Below, in pieces: positions 1-7,182 of a stretch of 11,042 bases of DNA. Source of the DNA: JAUVXJ01 sp034430275 (lineage in GTDB: Bacteria; Chloroflexota; Anaerolineae; UBA7937; B3-Chlor); NCBI GenBank assembly GCA_034430275.1, contig DAOUEW010000315.1:1-11042 (forward strand). Reading direction: 5' to 3'. Position numbers and translations under genes: made by a program. Positions within the stretch are counted from its first letter, which is position 1; each line of letters starts with the position of its first letter. A model generated the notes under the pieces. That model did no database searches. It was not told the DNA's origin and saw only the letters and a program-made list of their open reading frames with translations.

Positions 1-568
1 AAAGCGGCACCCACTCATTCCCCGACCAGTGGTACAGCCCCTCACACGTACTGGCGTACAGAGAGTCCACGGCGGCGTAGTCCATGTTCACATTCAGTAC
101 GCAATCTCGTGCAGGGAGGCCGCCAGGGAAGTCAGTCCACGTCTCGCCGTAGTCGTCACTGACAAGGAGCCAGGACAGACTTGCGTCATCGAACCCCGCG
201 GGCAACTCTCCGATCAGAGCATAGAGGCGCCCCGGCTCTCCAGGACCCACCAGAAGCGTCCGCACCTGCCGCCAAGGCTCCTGCGGGGCAGTGGGCGGCA
301 AAGTGGGGGGCGTTTCCGCCTGAGGCGGCGGGGCCGGCTCGGTGGCTGTGGGCAGTGGGGGTGGTTGAGTAGAGGTCGGTTCAGCAGCAGAGGGCGTCGA
401 CGGCAACCGCGTGGGACTGGGCTCGCTGGTTGGGAGCCTCGTTGTTTTCTCTTTCACCATGGGAGTCTGACGCGGTGTGCCGGTGGGAGGGCTCAGGACA
501 CCCCCGACAGGACTACAAGCGAACGTCAAGACGGCAGCTAGTCCGAGCAGCGAGATCAGAGCTTTCAT
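1..568 (-). CDS. Partial lipoprotein with proline-rich stalk and BNR/Asp-box propeller start
   Basis: The reading frame is open from an ATG at 568 to the left edge, so only the first 189 residues are present. Seen: a short hydrophobic signal segment (residues 3-17) ending in LTFAC, so Cys18 is the likely lipidation site. A linker very rich in Pro, Thr and Ser covers about residues 20-98. A folded domain then begins near residue 100 and contains SDDYGETW (137-144), which fits the Asp-box consensus SxDxGxTW of BNR/sialidase-type beta-propellers. A second beta-rich stretch (LYASTCEGLYHW, 171-182) follows. The start is supported by GGAGG about 9 nt upstream, and a second AGGAG abuts the ATG. Inference: a surface-anchored propeller held off the membrane by a flexible stalk. 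Asp-boxes also occur in non-enzymatic photosystem-assembly-like and VPS10-like propellers, so sialidase activity cannot be claimed. The gene lies 125 bases downstream of the DUF4919-like gene on the same strand and may be cotranscribed with it. Confidence 0.8.
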   Translation of the reverse strand, partial: MKALISLLGLAAVLTFACSPVGGVLSPPTGTPRQTPMVKEKTTRLPTSEPSPTRLPSTPSAAEPTSTQPPPLPTATEPAPPPQAETPPTLPPTAPQEPWRQVRTLLVGPGEPGRLYALIGELPAGFDDASLSWLLVSDDYGETWTDFPGGLPARDCVLNVNMDYAAVDSLYASTCEGLYHWSGNEWVPL

Positions 569-693
569 CTCCTCGCACCTCCCTGGCTCCCCCGTGCAAG
601 CCGTGGTCACCGCGCACGATGTGTCACAGCGCAACCTCCGCGACCCCTTGAACGCCCCCGCCTGGGGCAAAGTCTAGCAACTCCTAGACAGAG

Positions 694-1350
694 CTACCTC
701 CAGAACTGCCACCACTTCCTGTTCGTTGGAACTTCGCGGCCCGCATGGCCGCTCAGCACGTCGAGTGATGCCAGTAGCGCTCCAGGGTCCTCGTCGATCT
801 GCCGATCCAACCACGCGTGTGGGATATCTATGTTGAAGTACAGTGTCGAGTCCTTCCCCGTCTGGCGGTGGTGCACGTGCATTTCGTCGAAATAGTGTCC
901 CTCGCCCTCCACGAGAGCCTGACTCCGCAGTTCGAGCCCCAAGTAGCCCAGAACTGCATATTCCTCCGCCACGATGATGACGGTGAACGCGGTCTCAGGA
1001 GTCTGGCCATCGCCCGAGTTCAGGATCGATTCCAGGAGCCCTCCACCGAACCTGCGGTGATAGTCCGCCTTGGTCGTCTCGTCCATGCGCCCGTACACGA
1101 ACGCGGCCAGCAGATGTGACTCCACATCCAGGTAGTTCTGGTCCAGCCTCCCGTCCACAGCCCTCAACGCCGCCTGTCCGTCTGTCTGGCGAATCAACTG
1201 CTCCCACGACGATTGATCCCCGGCCGGTGTGTGGTAGGGGGAGTAGTGAGAGGACCTCGCATACACTAGACGTAGCTCCTGGAAATCGACCGTCTCAGGA
1301 TCGGACTTGGCTTTCGACAACAGTTCTTCGTACTCTTGATCGAACTCCAT
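694..1350 (-). CDS. DUF4919-like protein of unknown function
   Basis: A 218-residue protein with no signal peptide or membrane segment, so probably cytoplasmic. Three blocks resemble what I recall of the DUF4919 family: an N-terminal VDFQELRLVY...SPY block (residues 21-39), a central NSGDGQTPETAFTVI...EEYAVLGYLG block (111-138), and LYFNIDIPHAWLD (170-182). The family has no assigned biochemical role, and I know it mainly from Bacteroidota, often as secreted proteins, so a leaderless version here would be a variant. The chain ends in a basic-aromatic tail, RKWWQFWR (211-218), after a loose segment. The start is well supported: GAGGAGG lies about 5 nt before the ATG. It sits 147 bases downstream of the double-propeller lipoprotein gene on the same strand. 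That gap contains no promoter I can defend, so readthrough from the operon above is possible. The family assignment is from memory of motifs and is moderate; the gene call itself is firm. Confidence 0.85.
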   Translation of the reverse strand: MEFDQEYEELLSKAKSDPETVDFQELRLVYARSSHYSPYHTPAGDQSSWEQLIRQTDGQAALRAVDGRLDQNYLDVESHLLAAFVYGRMDETTKADYHRRFGGGLLESILNSGDGQTPETAFTVIIVAEEYAVLGYLGLELRSQALVEGEGHYFDEMHVHHRQTGKDSTLYFNIDIPHAWLDRQIDEDPGALLASLDVLSGHAGREVPTNRKWWQFWR

Positions 1351-1497
1351 TCTTCCTCCTCGGTCGACAAGAGAATGCTGTGACGAGAGGCCTGCCGAAG
1401 ACTACGCTGTGCGATGACGGCCGCATGAACCTCAGACGAAGGTCCGGTCGGTGGCCTTTGTGCGCCGCCTCCAGCCGAACGCGACCGCGGTGAACTC

Positions 1498-3621
1498 TTA
1501 CTGTCCCACCGCGTACAGGTTGCTGCCCGCGCCCACGTAGAGAGTTCCGTCGCTGCCCACAGCAGGGCCGACCAGGATCATCCCTCCCTCTGGAAGAAGA
1601 GAACGCCAGCGCAGGGTCCCGTCGGGGTTGACGGCGAACAGCTCACCCTCCCGCGTCCCCGCGTAGAGTACGAGTGCGCCATCGATGGTAACGGGAGAAC
1701 TGAAGTGCACCTCCCTCTCTTCCTCTGGCTCTGCCATAAAAGTCCAGGCCACGGTTCCGTCGGGATTGAGGGCGTAGAGCTCGTTGCTATTGGAGGTGAG
1801 ATAGACCCTGCCACCGGCTCCCAGAGCAGGGGTGGAATCGGCTTGCCCGTCCACCGGGGCAAAGGCCCACATCTGACTTCCATCCGCCGGATTCAGCGCC
1901 AGATAGCCGGAGCCAGCACCCACATAGACAGTCCCATCGCTCCCTATGGCGGCGCTGCAATCGACCGAGCCCAGCGGGCTCTGCCACTTTGGGGTGCCAT
2001 CGGGATTCAGGGCGTACAGGATGCCGTTCGTGGCCCCGACGTACAGCGTGCCGTCGCCTCCCAGGGCCGGTGAGGCAAGTATCCTGGACCCGGCGTCGAA
2101 CCGCCACCTCTCTGCGCCGTCTCCACCTAGAGCGATCACCTGGCCCCCACCGGTCTGGGGGTTGCTGGCGGCCAGGTATACGGTCCCATCCGGACCCACG
2201 ACGGGTGAGCTTTCCACGATGTGACCCTCCAGGTGGTACGTCCAGGCCACGCTGCCGTCGCGGTCAAAGGCGTAGAACATCTCTTCCACAGGGGACGATA
2301 CGCCCACGTAGACCACGCCCTCCTCGCTCAGGGCCGGCACCCCGCTGACCTGGCCGTAGGAGGCTCTCCACTTCTCGACCCCACCACCGTCGAGGACGTA
2401 GAGGTTGCCGTCCAGGGACCCCAGGTAGATGTCCCCGCCCGCGCCGATGGCCGGCGAAGTGGCGAGAAGTCCAACCCGGTACATCAACCTCACATTGGGG
2501 GCCTCCGGACCCTCAGCCAGGGTGCGCCCGGTGTGCTGCGCATCGGCGGCATACATAGGCCAGGGGGCGATACCCTGCACCGGCTCCAGAGTGGCGGAAG
2601 GAGTGACCTCCACGGTGGGCTCGGGTACAGCCGTGCGCACCTCCTCCGACGGCGAGAGTACGAGGACACGCTGATGCCCGGCGTCGGCCACATACATCGC
2701 GCCCGAGCTATCCACGGCCACGCCCCACGGATCGCTCAAATGCCCCTCACCCGCCTGGCTCACGATCCGCCCCTGAGCGTCCAGGGTGTAGACAACCCTG
2801 GCAGCAGCATCGGTGACGTACATGTACCCCTGCTCGTCCACCGTGATGTCTCTTAGCTCGCCGAGGCCGAGGCCCGTGTCGAAGGCGCGCAGGAAGGTGC
2901 CTCCAGGGGCATACTTCACAATCCGTCCCTCCTGGGCATCGGCCACGTAGACGTTCGCTTCCCCATCCACGGCGATGCCTTGAGGCCGGCTCAGCAAACC
3001 CGCCTCGTCGCCCTCTTCCCCCAGCGTGAGGACGAGGCCGCTGAGCAAGCTGAGCTTCTGCACTCTGCCGTTGCCGCTATCCGCTACGTACAACTCCCCT
3101 GCCAGGGAGTCGATTGCCAGATCCGCTATGCCGGAGAACTGGCTGGGGAGCGAGCCCGGTTGCCCGAAGCTCTGGAGGGGCTCTCCTCTGCCGTTGAAGA
3201 CATGCACTCTCTCCGAGGAGTCTGTGACGTAGATGCGGCCGGTATCGTCCAAGGCCACGTATCGAGGACCCTCGAAGCGGGCGTCGGCAATGGACAGAAG
3301 AAAGAGGCCTTCAGGGTCAAACACCTGGACGCGGTCGTTTCCGGTGTCGGCTACGTACAGGTTGCCCTGCGGGTCGAGGGCGACGCCATGGGGAGTCGCG
3401 AACTCACCGTCGGCGGATCCTGGACTGCCGATGACCCTCAACAGGCCCTCGCCCAGCGGCATAGGAACGGCCGTGGGACTGGCAGACAGCGTATCGCCCG
3501 CCTCAGCAGCCGGTCCGCTCGCGGTGGGAGTGGGGCTGATGGACCCTCCTCCACAGCCGCTGGTCACGAGAGTTGCCAGGAGCACCAAGACCAGGGGTTT
3601 CCAGTTCATGTGACTGCACAT
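1498..3621 (-). CDS. Lipoprotein with NHL propeller fused to PQQ-type propeller
   Basis: A 707-residue lipoprotein. The signal segment ends in VTSGC, with Cys23 the predicted lipidated residue, followed by a Pro/Ser/Thr/Ala-rich spacer to about residue 57. Residues 60-325 hold about six NHL repeats of the form P-x-G-[IV]-A-[VL]-D...[LV]Y-V-[AT]-D...R-V, for example at 77-103, 212-237 and 298-322. These would close a six-bladed propeller. A second linker (331-350) leads to WPMYAADAQHTGR (354-366), a typical opening of PQQ-like (BamB-type) propeller domains. About seven blades with YxGxxxGxLYALNPDGTxxW-like repeats run to the C terminus. NHL propellers usually bind protein, RNA or glycan surfaces; PQQ-type repeats occur in dehydrogenases and in scaffold proteins such as BamB. 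No catalytic residues are evident, so a binding or scaffold role is inferred. The gene follows the S45 acylase by 15 nt, so it is very probably cotranscribed. Met5 (position 3609) is an alternative start: AGGA lies 11 nt before it, whereas the first ATG abuts that site. Confidence 0.93.
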   Translation of the reverse strand: MCSHMNWKPLVLVLLATLVTSGCGGGSISPTPTASGPAAEAGDTLSASPTAVPMPLGEGLLRVIGSPGSADGEFATPHGVALDPQGNLYVADTGNDRVQVFDPEGLFLLSIADARFEGPRYVALDDTGRIYVTDSSERVHVFNGRGEPLQSFGQPGSLPSQFSGIADLAIDSLAGELYVADSGNGRVQKLSLLSGLVLTLGEEGDEAGLLSRPQGIAVDGEANVYVADAQEGRIVKYAPGGTFLRAFDTGLGLGELRDITVDEQGYMYVTDAAARVVYTLDAQGRIVSQAGEGHLSDPWGVAVDSSGAMYVADAGHQRVLVLSPSEEVRTAVPEPTVEVTPSATLEPVQGIAPWPMYAADAQHTGRTLAEGPEAPNVRLMYRVGLLATSPAIGAGGDIYLGSLDGNLYVLDGGGVEKWRASYGQVSGVPALSEEGVVYVGVSSPVEEMFYAFDRDGSVAWTYHLEGHIVESSPVVGPDGTVYLAASNPQTGGGQVIALGGDGAERWRFDAGSRILASPALGGDGTLYVGATNGILYALNPDGTPKWQSPLGSVDCSAAIGSDGTVYVGAGSGYLALNPADGSQMWAFAPVDGQADSTPALGAGGRVYLTSNSNELYALNPDGTVAWTFMAEPEEEREVHFSSPVTIDGALVLYAGTREGELFAVNPDGTLRWRSLLPEGGMILVGPAVGSDGTLYVGAGSNLYAVGQ

Positions 3622-3636
3622 CCTGAAAGAGCTGCT

Positions 3637-6042
3637 CTAGCTCGGCTCTAGTACGAGCAAGCCCTCCATGTATTGCTCTATCGCTTCCCTGGACCAGAGT
3701 AGCGGGTGGTAGTCGACGTTCTGCCACAAGGCGATCATGTCGTCGTAGTGCGCGTGAAAGACCAGCCCTGACTGGCCCGTGGTGTGGGTGCTGAGGGAGT
3801 TGTCGAAATCGCCGAGGTCCACGATCAACCGCTGCGACACACCGTGACTCGTGGCATACGGCTCCTCGGCGTCGAAGCTGGCGGCGTTCACGGTGTACCC
3901 AGAGCCCCCAACCTCCACCGGGCCTCTGTTGAAGATCTTCTCCAGAACCGCGATGCCAGACTCGCCCAGCGGTTGGTGCACGAAGGTCACCCCGTGGAGC
4001 CGCCCCCATTCCCAGGCGTGCGGTACGTCTCCGAACCTGTTGCCCAGGTAGTCCAGGGCATCAGCGAAGCTGCGCAGGACCACGTCGTCCCTGGTCTCCC
4101 GTTCCGGTGTGCTCATGTCGTCGAACCAGGGGCTGTCGGGCTCCTGGATCATCTGCTCCAAAGCGATGTGGTGCCAGCTCCAGCTCCCAGCATAGTCGGC
4201 CAGAAGCTCCTCGCCCAGCTCGTCACCGAAGGTGTTCTCCACGAGTTGGACGTAGAAGACCTCGAAGATGGCAGCACCGGTGCTCCCGGCGTCACACCGG
4301 TAATCCCAGTCGCGCAGCTCGTTCAAGGCCCGCTCCTGAAGGAACCCCTCGGGCTGGATTCGTAGGATGTAGGGAGTGAAGATCTCGGCGGGGATGGAGT
4401 AGGTATCCCCTTGGACGCGCTGGAAGTCCTCCATGGTCAGGGACTGCTCCTCGCCAACCAGTTCCGTGATGCGCTGCGCCCGGTGGCCCACGGAGAAATC
4501 GTAGGCCAGGACGTAGGGATAATCGTCACCCACGACCTTGTTGTTGGCGGTGACCAGAACATGGGTGGAAGGGTTCAACGAGCTGGGCAGCTCGTCGAAG
4601 GGGATGTAGCCCTGCCACTCGTATTCGTCGGTCCAGCCAGGCACAGGAACCAGACCCGTGTGTCCTACCGCGCGTATGGGAATCAGGCCCGGCGCCTGGT
4701 ATCCGATGTTGCCCTCTGTGTCGGCGTAGACGAAGTTCTGCGATGGAACCGCCCACAGCGCCAGGGCTGCTCTGAACTCCTCCCAGTTGCTGGCCCTGTC
4801 GAGCGACGGCACAGCCTCGAACATCCGGTTGGGCTCAAGGGCTGTCCAACGGAAGGCCAAGACTTCGGAGAGGTCCTCCACGACGCGGGTGATGACCGGA
4901 CCGTGGCGCGTGACCTGCACCCGCTCGACTACCGGATCCTGGCCCGCAACCTCGATCACCTCCTCGATGATCTCCATGTCCACCCATTGGCCCTGGTACT
5001 CGTACTGATCGGGGTTCTCCGGGTTCACCTTCTCGATGTACAGGTCCTGCACATCTGGCCCCAGATTGGTGACCCCCCAGGCGATGTGCTCGTTGTGGCC
5101 CACGATGACCCCCGGCACACCGGGGAAAGAGTACCCTTCCACGTTGAGGCCGCCGCCCACCAGATGGACCTCGTACCAGATGGAGGGCATCTGGAGACCA
5201 AGGTGCATGTCATTGGCCAGGAGGGGCATCCCCGTCGCCGACTTGCTGCCGTCGACCACCCAGTTGTTGCTGCCCACACCCGGCCCGCCACCGCCTAGGA
5301 GACCCTTCAGTGCGGCGGCCTGGGCCAGAAGCCCCTCGCTCTCCAGGTAGCTGTAGTCGCCCACCTCGGGAGGGACGATGAGGGGAAAGTCTTCAGGGTA
5401 CGGAGGGGCAAGCTCTGCTGCCTGCTCCTCCCCCAGGGCCTCGACCAATCGTGCACGCAGCAGCTCCGCCTCCCAGTTGCCGCCCAGGTCCCAGGCCATG
5501 ACCTTGGCCCAGGCGATGCTATCGGCAGGCGTCCAGGGCTCTGGCTCGACGCCCATGAGGGTGAATTCGAGGGGCAGACTATCGCGATGGCTATCGATGA
5601 AGGCGTTCACTCCAGCAGAGTAGGCCTCCAGCATGGCCTGATATTCCCCGGTGAGTCCCTCTGCGTCCTCCTCGGCCACACGTCGCCAACCCAAGGTGCG
5701 TATGAAGCGGTCCGTGTCCAGAGTGGTCTCGCCACAGATCTCCGACAGCGTGCCGCTCGCTACGCGGCGGTTGAACTCCATCTGCCACAGGCGGTCCTGG
5801 GCCGCGACGTACCCCTGGGCGAAGAAGAGGTCTTCGGCGCTGCTGGCGTAGATGTGGGGCACACCCCACTCGTCGCGATAGATCTCCACTGTCGATTGGA
5901 GACCGGCCAGCTTCACCGTTCCGTCGATGGTGGGGAAAGTGCGGCGGACGTACAGGGAGCCACCGATCACTCCAAAAACCAGAACCACTGCCACGATGCA
6001 GGCCACGACCACACCAAGAATGCCAAGGGCTCTGCGCAGCAT
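3637..6042 (-). CDS. Penicillin acylase family (peptidase S45) Ntn-hydrolase, membrane-anchored
   Basis: An 801-residue precursor of the N-terminal-nucleophile amidohydrolase family that includes penicillin G acylase, cephalosporin acylases and acyl-homoserine-lactone acylases. These cleave amide bonds after autoprocessing into alpha and beta chains. Seen (801-residue numbering): a basic N terminus and one membrane segment (about 5-32) without an obvious cleavage site, suggesting a signal anchor. The alpha-chain motif WGVPHIYA (59-66) follows. The autoprocessing junction is GVG|SNNWVV, with Ser258 the predicted nucleophile and new beta-chain N terminus. GHNEHIAWG (315-323) matches the region forming part of the oxyanion hole, and ANN (499-501) matches the catalytic Asn region. 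A GQSG...HYDD...W...YHPLLWSREAI block lies near the C terminus, as is usual for the family. All key residues are intact, so it is likely active. Substrate (beta-lactam, acyl-homoserine lactone, other amide) cannot be read from sequence. I chose the ATG at 6042 over the one at 6078 because a strong RBS precedes it and the promoter -10 box covers the upstream ATG. Confidence 0.95.
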   Translation of the reverse strand: MLRRALGILGVVVACIVAVVLVFGVIGGSLYVRRTFPTIDGTVKLAGLQSTVEIYRDEWGVPHIYASSAEDLFFAQGYVAAQDRLWQMEFNRRVASGTLSEICGETTLDTDRFIRTLGWRRVAEEDAEGLTGEYQAMLEAYSAGVNAFIDSHRDSLPLEFTLMGVEPEPWTPADSIAWAKVMAWDLGGNWEAELLRARLVEALGEEQAAELAPPYPEDFPLIVPPEVGDYSYLESEGLLAQAAALKGLLGGGGPGVGSNNWVVDGSKSATGMPLLANDMHLGLQMPSIWYEVHLVGGGLNVEGYSFPGVPGVIVGHNEHIAWGVTNLGPDVQDLYIEKVNPENPDQYEYQGQWVDMEIIEEVIEVAGQDPVVERVQVTRHGPVITRVVEDLSEVLAFRWTALEPNRMFEAVPSLDRASNWEEFRAALALWAVPSQNFVYADTEGNIGYQAPGLIPIRAVGHTGLVPVPGWTDEYEWQGYIPFDELPSSLNPSTHVLVTANNKVVGDDYPYVLAYDFSVGHRAQRITELVGEEQSLTMEDFQRVQGDTYSIPAEIFTPYILRIQPEGFLQERALNELRDWDYRCDAGSTGAAIFEVFYVQLVENTFGDELGEELLADYAGSWSWHHIALEQMIQEPDSPWFDDMSTPERETRDDVVLRSFADALDYLGNRFGDVPHAWEWGRLHGVTFVHQPLGESGIAVLEKIFNRGPVEVGGSGYTVNAASFDAEEPYATSHGVSQRLIVDLGDFDNSLSTHTTGQSGLVFHAHYDDMIALWQNVDYHPLLWSREAIEQYMEGLLVLEPS

Positions 6043-6044
6043 CT

Positions 6045-6055
6045 CTCCTCCTCCC
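6045..6055 (-). promoter_or_regulatory. Strong ribosome-binding site that sets the acylase start
   Basis: Read on the minus strand, this is GGGAGGAGGAG ending 2 nt before the ATG at 6042. It offers GGGAGG 7 nt and AGGAGG 4 nt from the start codon. The alternative in-frame ATG at 6078 has only a weak AGGT before it. This decides the start in favour of 6042. Confidence 0.75.
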
Positions 6056-6076
6056 TCGCCCACGGGAACGTAGCCC

Positions 6077-6106
6077 ATTCTACCTGTTTTCCGCCACCCC
6101 TGTCAA
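6077..6106 (-). promoter_or_regulatory. Sigma70-type promoter for the acylase / double-propeller operon
   Basis: On the minus strand a perfect -35 box TTGACA (6106-6101) is followed by an 18-nt spacer and a -10 box TAGAAT (6082-6077), five of six matches to TATAAT. Transcription would start near 6070, leaving a leader of about 28 nt with a strong RBS before the ATG at 6042. The -10 box overlaps the ATG at 6076-6078, which would therefore not be transcribed from this promoter. Spacing and match are seen; activity is inferred. Confidence 0.7.
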
Positions 6107-6119
6107 AGCAAAGGAGAAG

Positions 6120-6148
6120 TGGATAAATCCGCTCTAGTATGGTATAAT
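6120..6148 (+). promoter_or_regulatory. Extended -10 promoter for the molybdopterin-domain lipoprotein
   Basis: A perfect TATAAT (6143-6148) is preceded by TGG (6140-6142), the TGn of an extended -10 element. Seventeen bases upstream is TGGATA (6120-6125), four of six matches to TTGACA; a weak -35 is usual when an extended -10 is present. Transcription would start near 6155, giving a leader of about 60 nt before the ATG at 6214. It is divergent from, and does not overlap, the acylase promoter. Confidence 0.65.
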
Positions 6149-6213
6149 ACTTATGACACACTTCCTTGAGTTCACTATATGAAGTTGCATGAGCATGTGA
6201 AGGGAATAGAGGA

Positions 6214-6867
6214 ATGAAGCGTCTACTGATAGTCACCCTGCTAGCCATGGCCCTGGTGTCGTGCTCGGCACCGGCGGCCCCGGTGAGCGAGTCTCCCCAG
6301 CCTACCGTGGCTGATCCGACACCGCGTCCCGAAGCCAGCGCTACCCCCCCAAGAAGTAGCGTGGTTCCAGAGAACATCATACACATGCACCCCGCCGACG
6401 TGGACAACAGCACACTGCCCATCACACCGGTGGAGGAGTTGCACCATACGGGGCAAGCACAGGAGTACGACATCGACACCTATCGTCTGGTGGTGGATGG
6501 GTTGGTGGAGAACCCCTTGAGCCTGTCCTACGCCGAGGTGAGAGGCTTCCCGAAGGTAACCGAGACGGTGCTGCTCATTTGTGCCGGGTTCTTCTGGGAC
6601 AACGCGGAGTGGACGGGTACGCCCCTCAGATTGATTCTGGAGGAAGCGGGCCTGTCGCCCGACGCGTCTAGAGTCCAGATCGTAGGCGGGGACAACTACC
6701 GAAAGACCCTGTCTCTGGAAGAAGCCATGGCCGAGGGCGTGTTCCTGGCCTACGAGGTCAATGGGGAGACCCTACCTACGGACCATGGCTATCCCTTGAG
6801 GCTGGTGGCGCGCCACCAGTACGGCTCCAACTGGGTCAAGTGGATAGAGCACATCGAGGTCTTGTAG
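6214..6867 (+). CDS. Lipoprotein with sulfite-oxidase-type molybdopterin-binding domain
   Basis: A 217-residue protein. Its signal segment ends in LVSC, so Cys17 is the likely lipidation site, and a Pro/Ser/Thr/Ala-rich linker runs to about residue 50. Residues 85-217 match the oxidoreductase molybdopterin-binding fold of the sulfite oxidase / MsrP superfamily. Evidence is YRLVVDGLVENPLSLSYAEV at the start, then LLICAGFFWDNAEWTGTPL with Cys123 in the position of the molybdenum-ligating cysteine, the PLRLILEEAG helix, and a C-terminal HGYPLRLVARHQYG...VKWI block. It lacks the separate dimerisation domain of eukaryotic sulfite oxidase and carries no heme domain, so it would be a minimal catalytic module that needs an electron-transfer partner not encoded here. 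Substrate is unknown; sulfoxide or sulfite chemistry is possible. A lipidated N terminus implies an extracytoplasmic location, yet no twin-arginine motif is visible, which is odd for a protein expected to load cofactor in the cytoplasm. AAGGG lies 9 nt before the ATG. The gene has its own promoter and no same-strand neighbour. Confidence 0.9.
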   Translation: MKRLLIVTLLAMALVSCSAPAAPVSESPQPTVADPTPRPEASATPPRSSVVPENIIHMHPADVDNSTLPITPVEELHHTGQAQEYDIDTYRLVVDGLVENPLSLSYAEVRGFPKVTETVLLICAGFFWDNAEWTGTPLRLILEEAGLSPDASRVQIVGGDNYRKTLSLEEAMAEGVFLAYEVNGETLPTDHGYPLRLVARHQYGSNWVKWIEHIEVL

Positions 6868-7080
6868 TAGCACCGCCCGGAGCAGAGCTCTGTTCAGTAT
6901 TGATCGCTGTTCATTCCCTGTCCCACCTGCGTCCCTCGAGCGTCGGAGGCCGCGTAGGGGGATACGGTAGGTACAGGGAAAAGGTCTTTCCGGTTCGCAG
7001 AGAGCCGGACCGAAGTGGCAGGCACGAGCCGCATCCCTCGCGGACGCAGCGCTTGTTGACCCAACACTTCTTTTCCTCCT

Positions 7081-7123
7081 GAAACCCCCCGCAGGGCCCG
7101 CGACCCGCGGGGGGTTTCCTCTT
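7081..7123 (+). terminator. GC-rich terminator hairpin with 12-bp perfect stem
   Basis: GAAACCCCCCGC (7081-7092) pairs perfectly with GCGGGGGGTTTC (7107-7118) around a 14-nt loop. On the plus strand it is followed by CTCTT, so the 3' side TTTCCTCTT is only moderately T-rich. On the minus strand the flank is AGGAGGAAAAG, which is not T-rich, so plus-strand termination is more likely. It stands 213 bases after the molybdopterin-domain gene, far for a simple terminator, although no other plus-strand gene lies between. Confidence 0.65.
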
Positions 7124-7182
7124 GGAGAGCATTGGGCACCCTCGCTGATCCCCCACCCCTCTCCAAACCAGCACCGAGATCT

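Noticed and set aside
29..541. 170-codon open frame on the plus strand
   Set aside because: The minus strand encodes a lipoprotein with lipobox, proline-rich linker, Asp-box and RBS. The plus frame is Arg/Gly-rich and is the complement of the proline-rich stalk.
673..688. Small inverted repeat TCTAG / CTAGA after the DUF4919-like gene
   Set aside because: A 5-bp AT-containing stem with no T-run is too weak to call a terminator. The nearby GCCCC/GGGGC potential also lacks a T-run.
2221..3651. Open frames of 211 and 223 codons on the plus strand
   Set aside because: They are antisense to the repeat-containing propeller gene. Repeated motifs on the coding strand explain their length.
4411..5298. 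295-codon open frame on the plus strand
   Set aside because: It lies opposite the most conserved part of the acylase (SNNW and GHN motifs). Its His/Val/Asp/Leu-rich composition is typical of antisense shadow frames.
5967..6479. 170-codon minus-strand frame across the divergent promoter region
   Set aside because: It would cover both predicted promoters and run antisense to the molybdopterin-domain gene, with no recognisable domain.
6894..7067. 57-codon minus-strand frame starting at a GTG with AGGAGG 7 nt upstream
   Set aside because: The RBS is good, but the product has no recognisable motif or membrane segment and no promoter. The AGGAGG is simply the complement of the TCCTCCT flanking the hairpin. 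I do not call it a gene without conservation.
6950..7123. Possible T-box leader (AGAGAGC, TGGCA, terminator)
   Set aside because: AGAGAGC (near 7000) and TGGCA (near 7016) are only about a dozen bases apart, far too close for a T-box. There is no specifier loop, no canonical TGGNACCGCG, and no aminoacyl-tRNA or amino-acid gene downstream.
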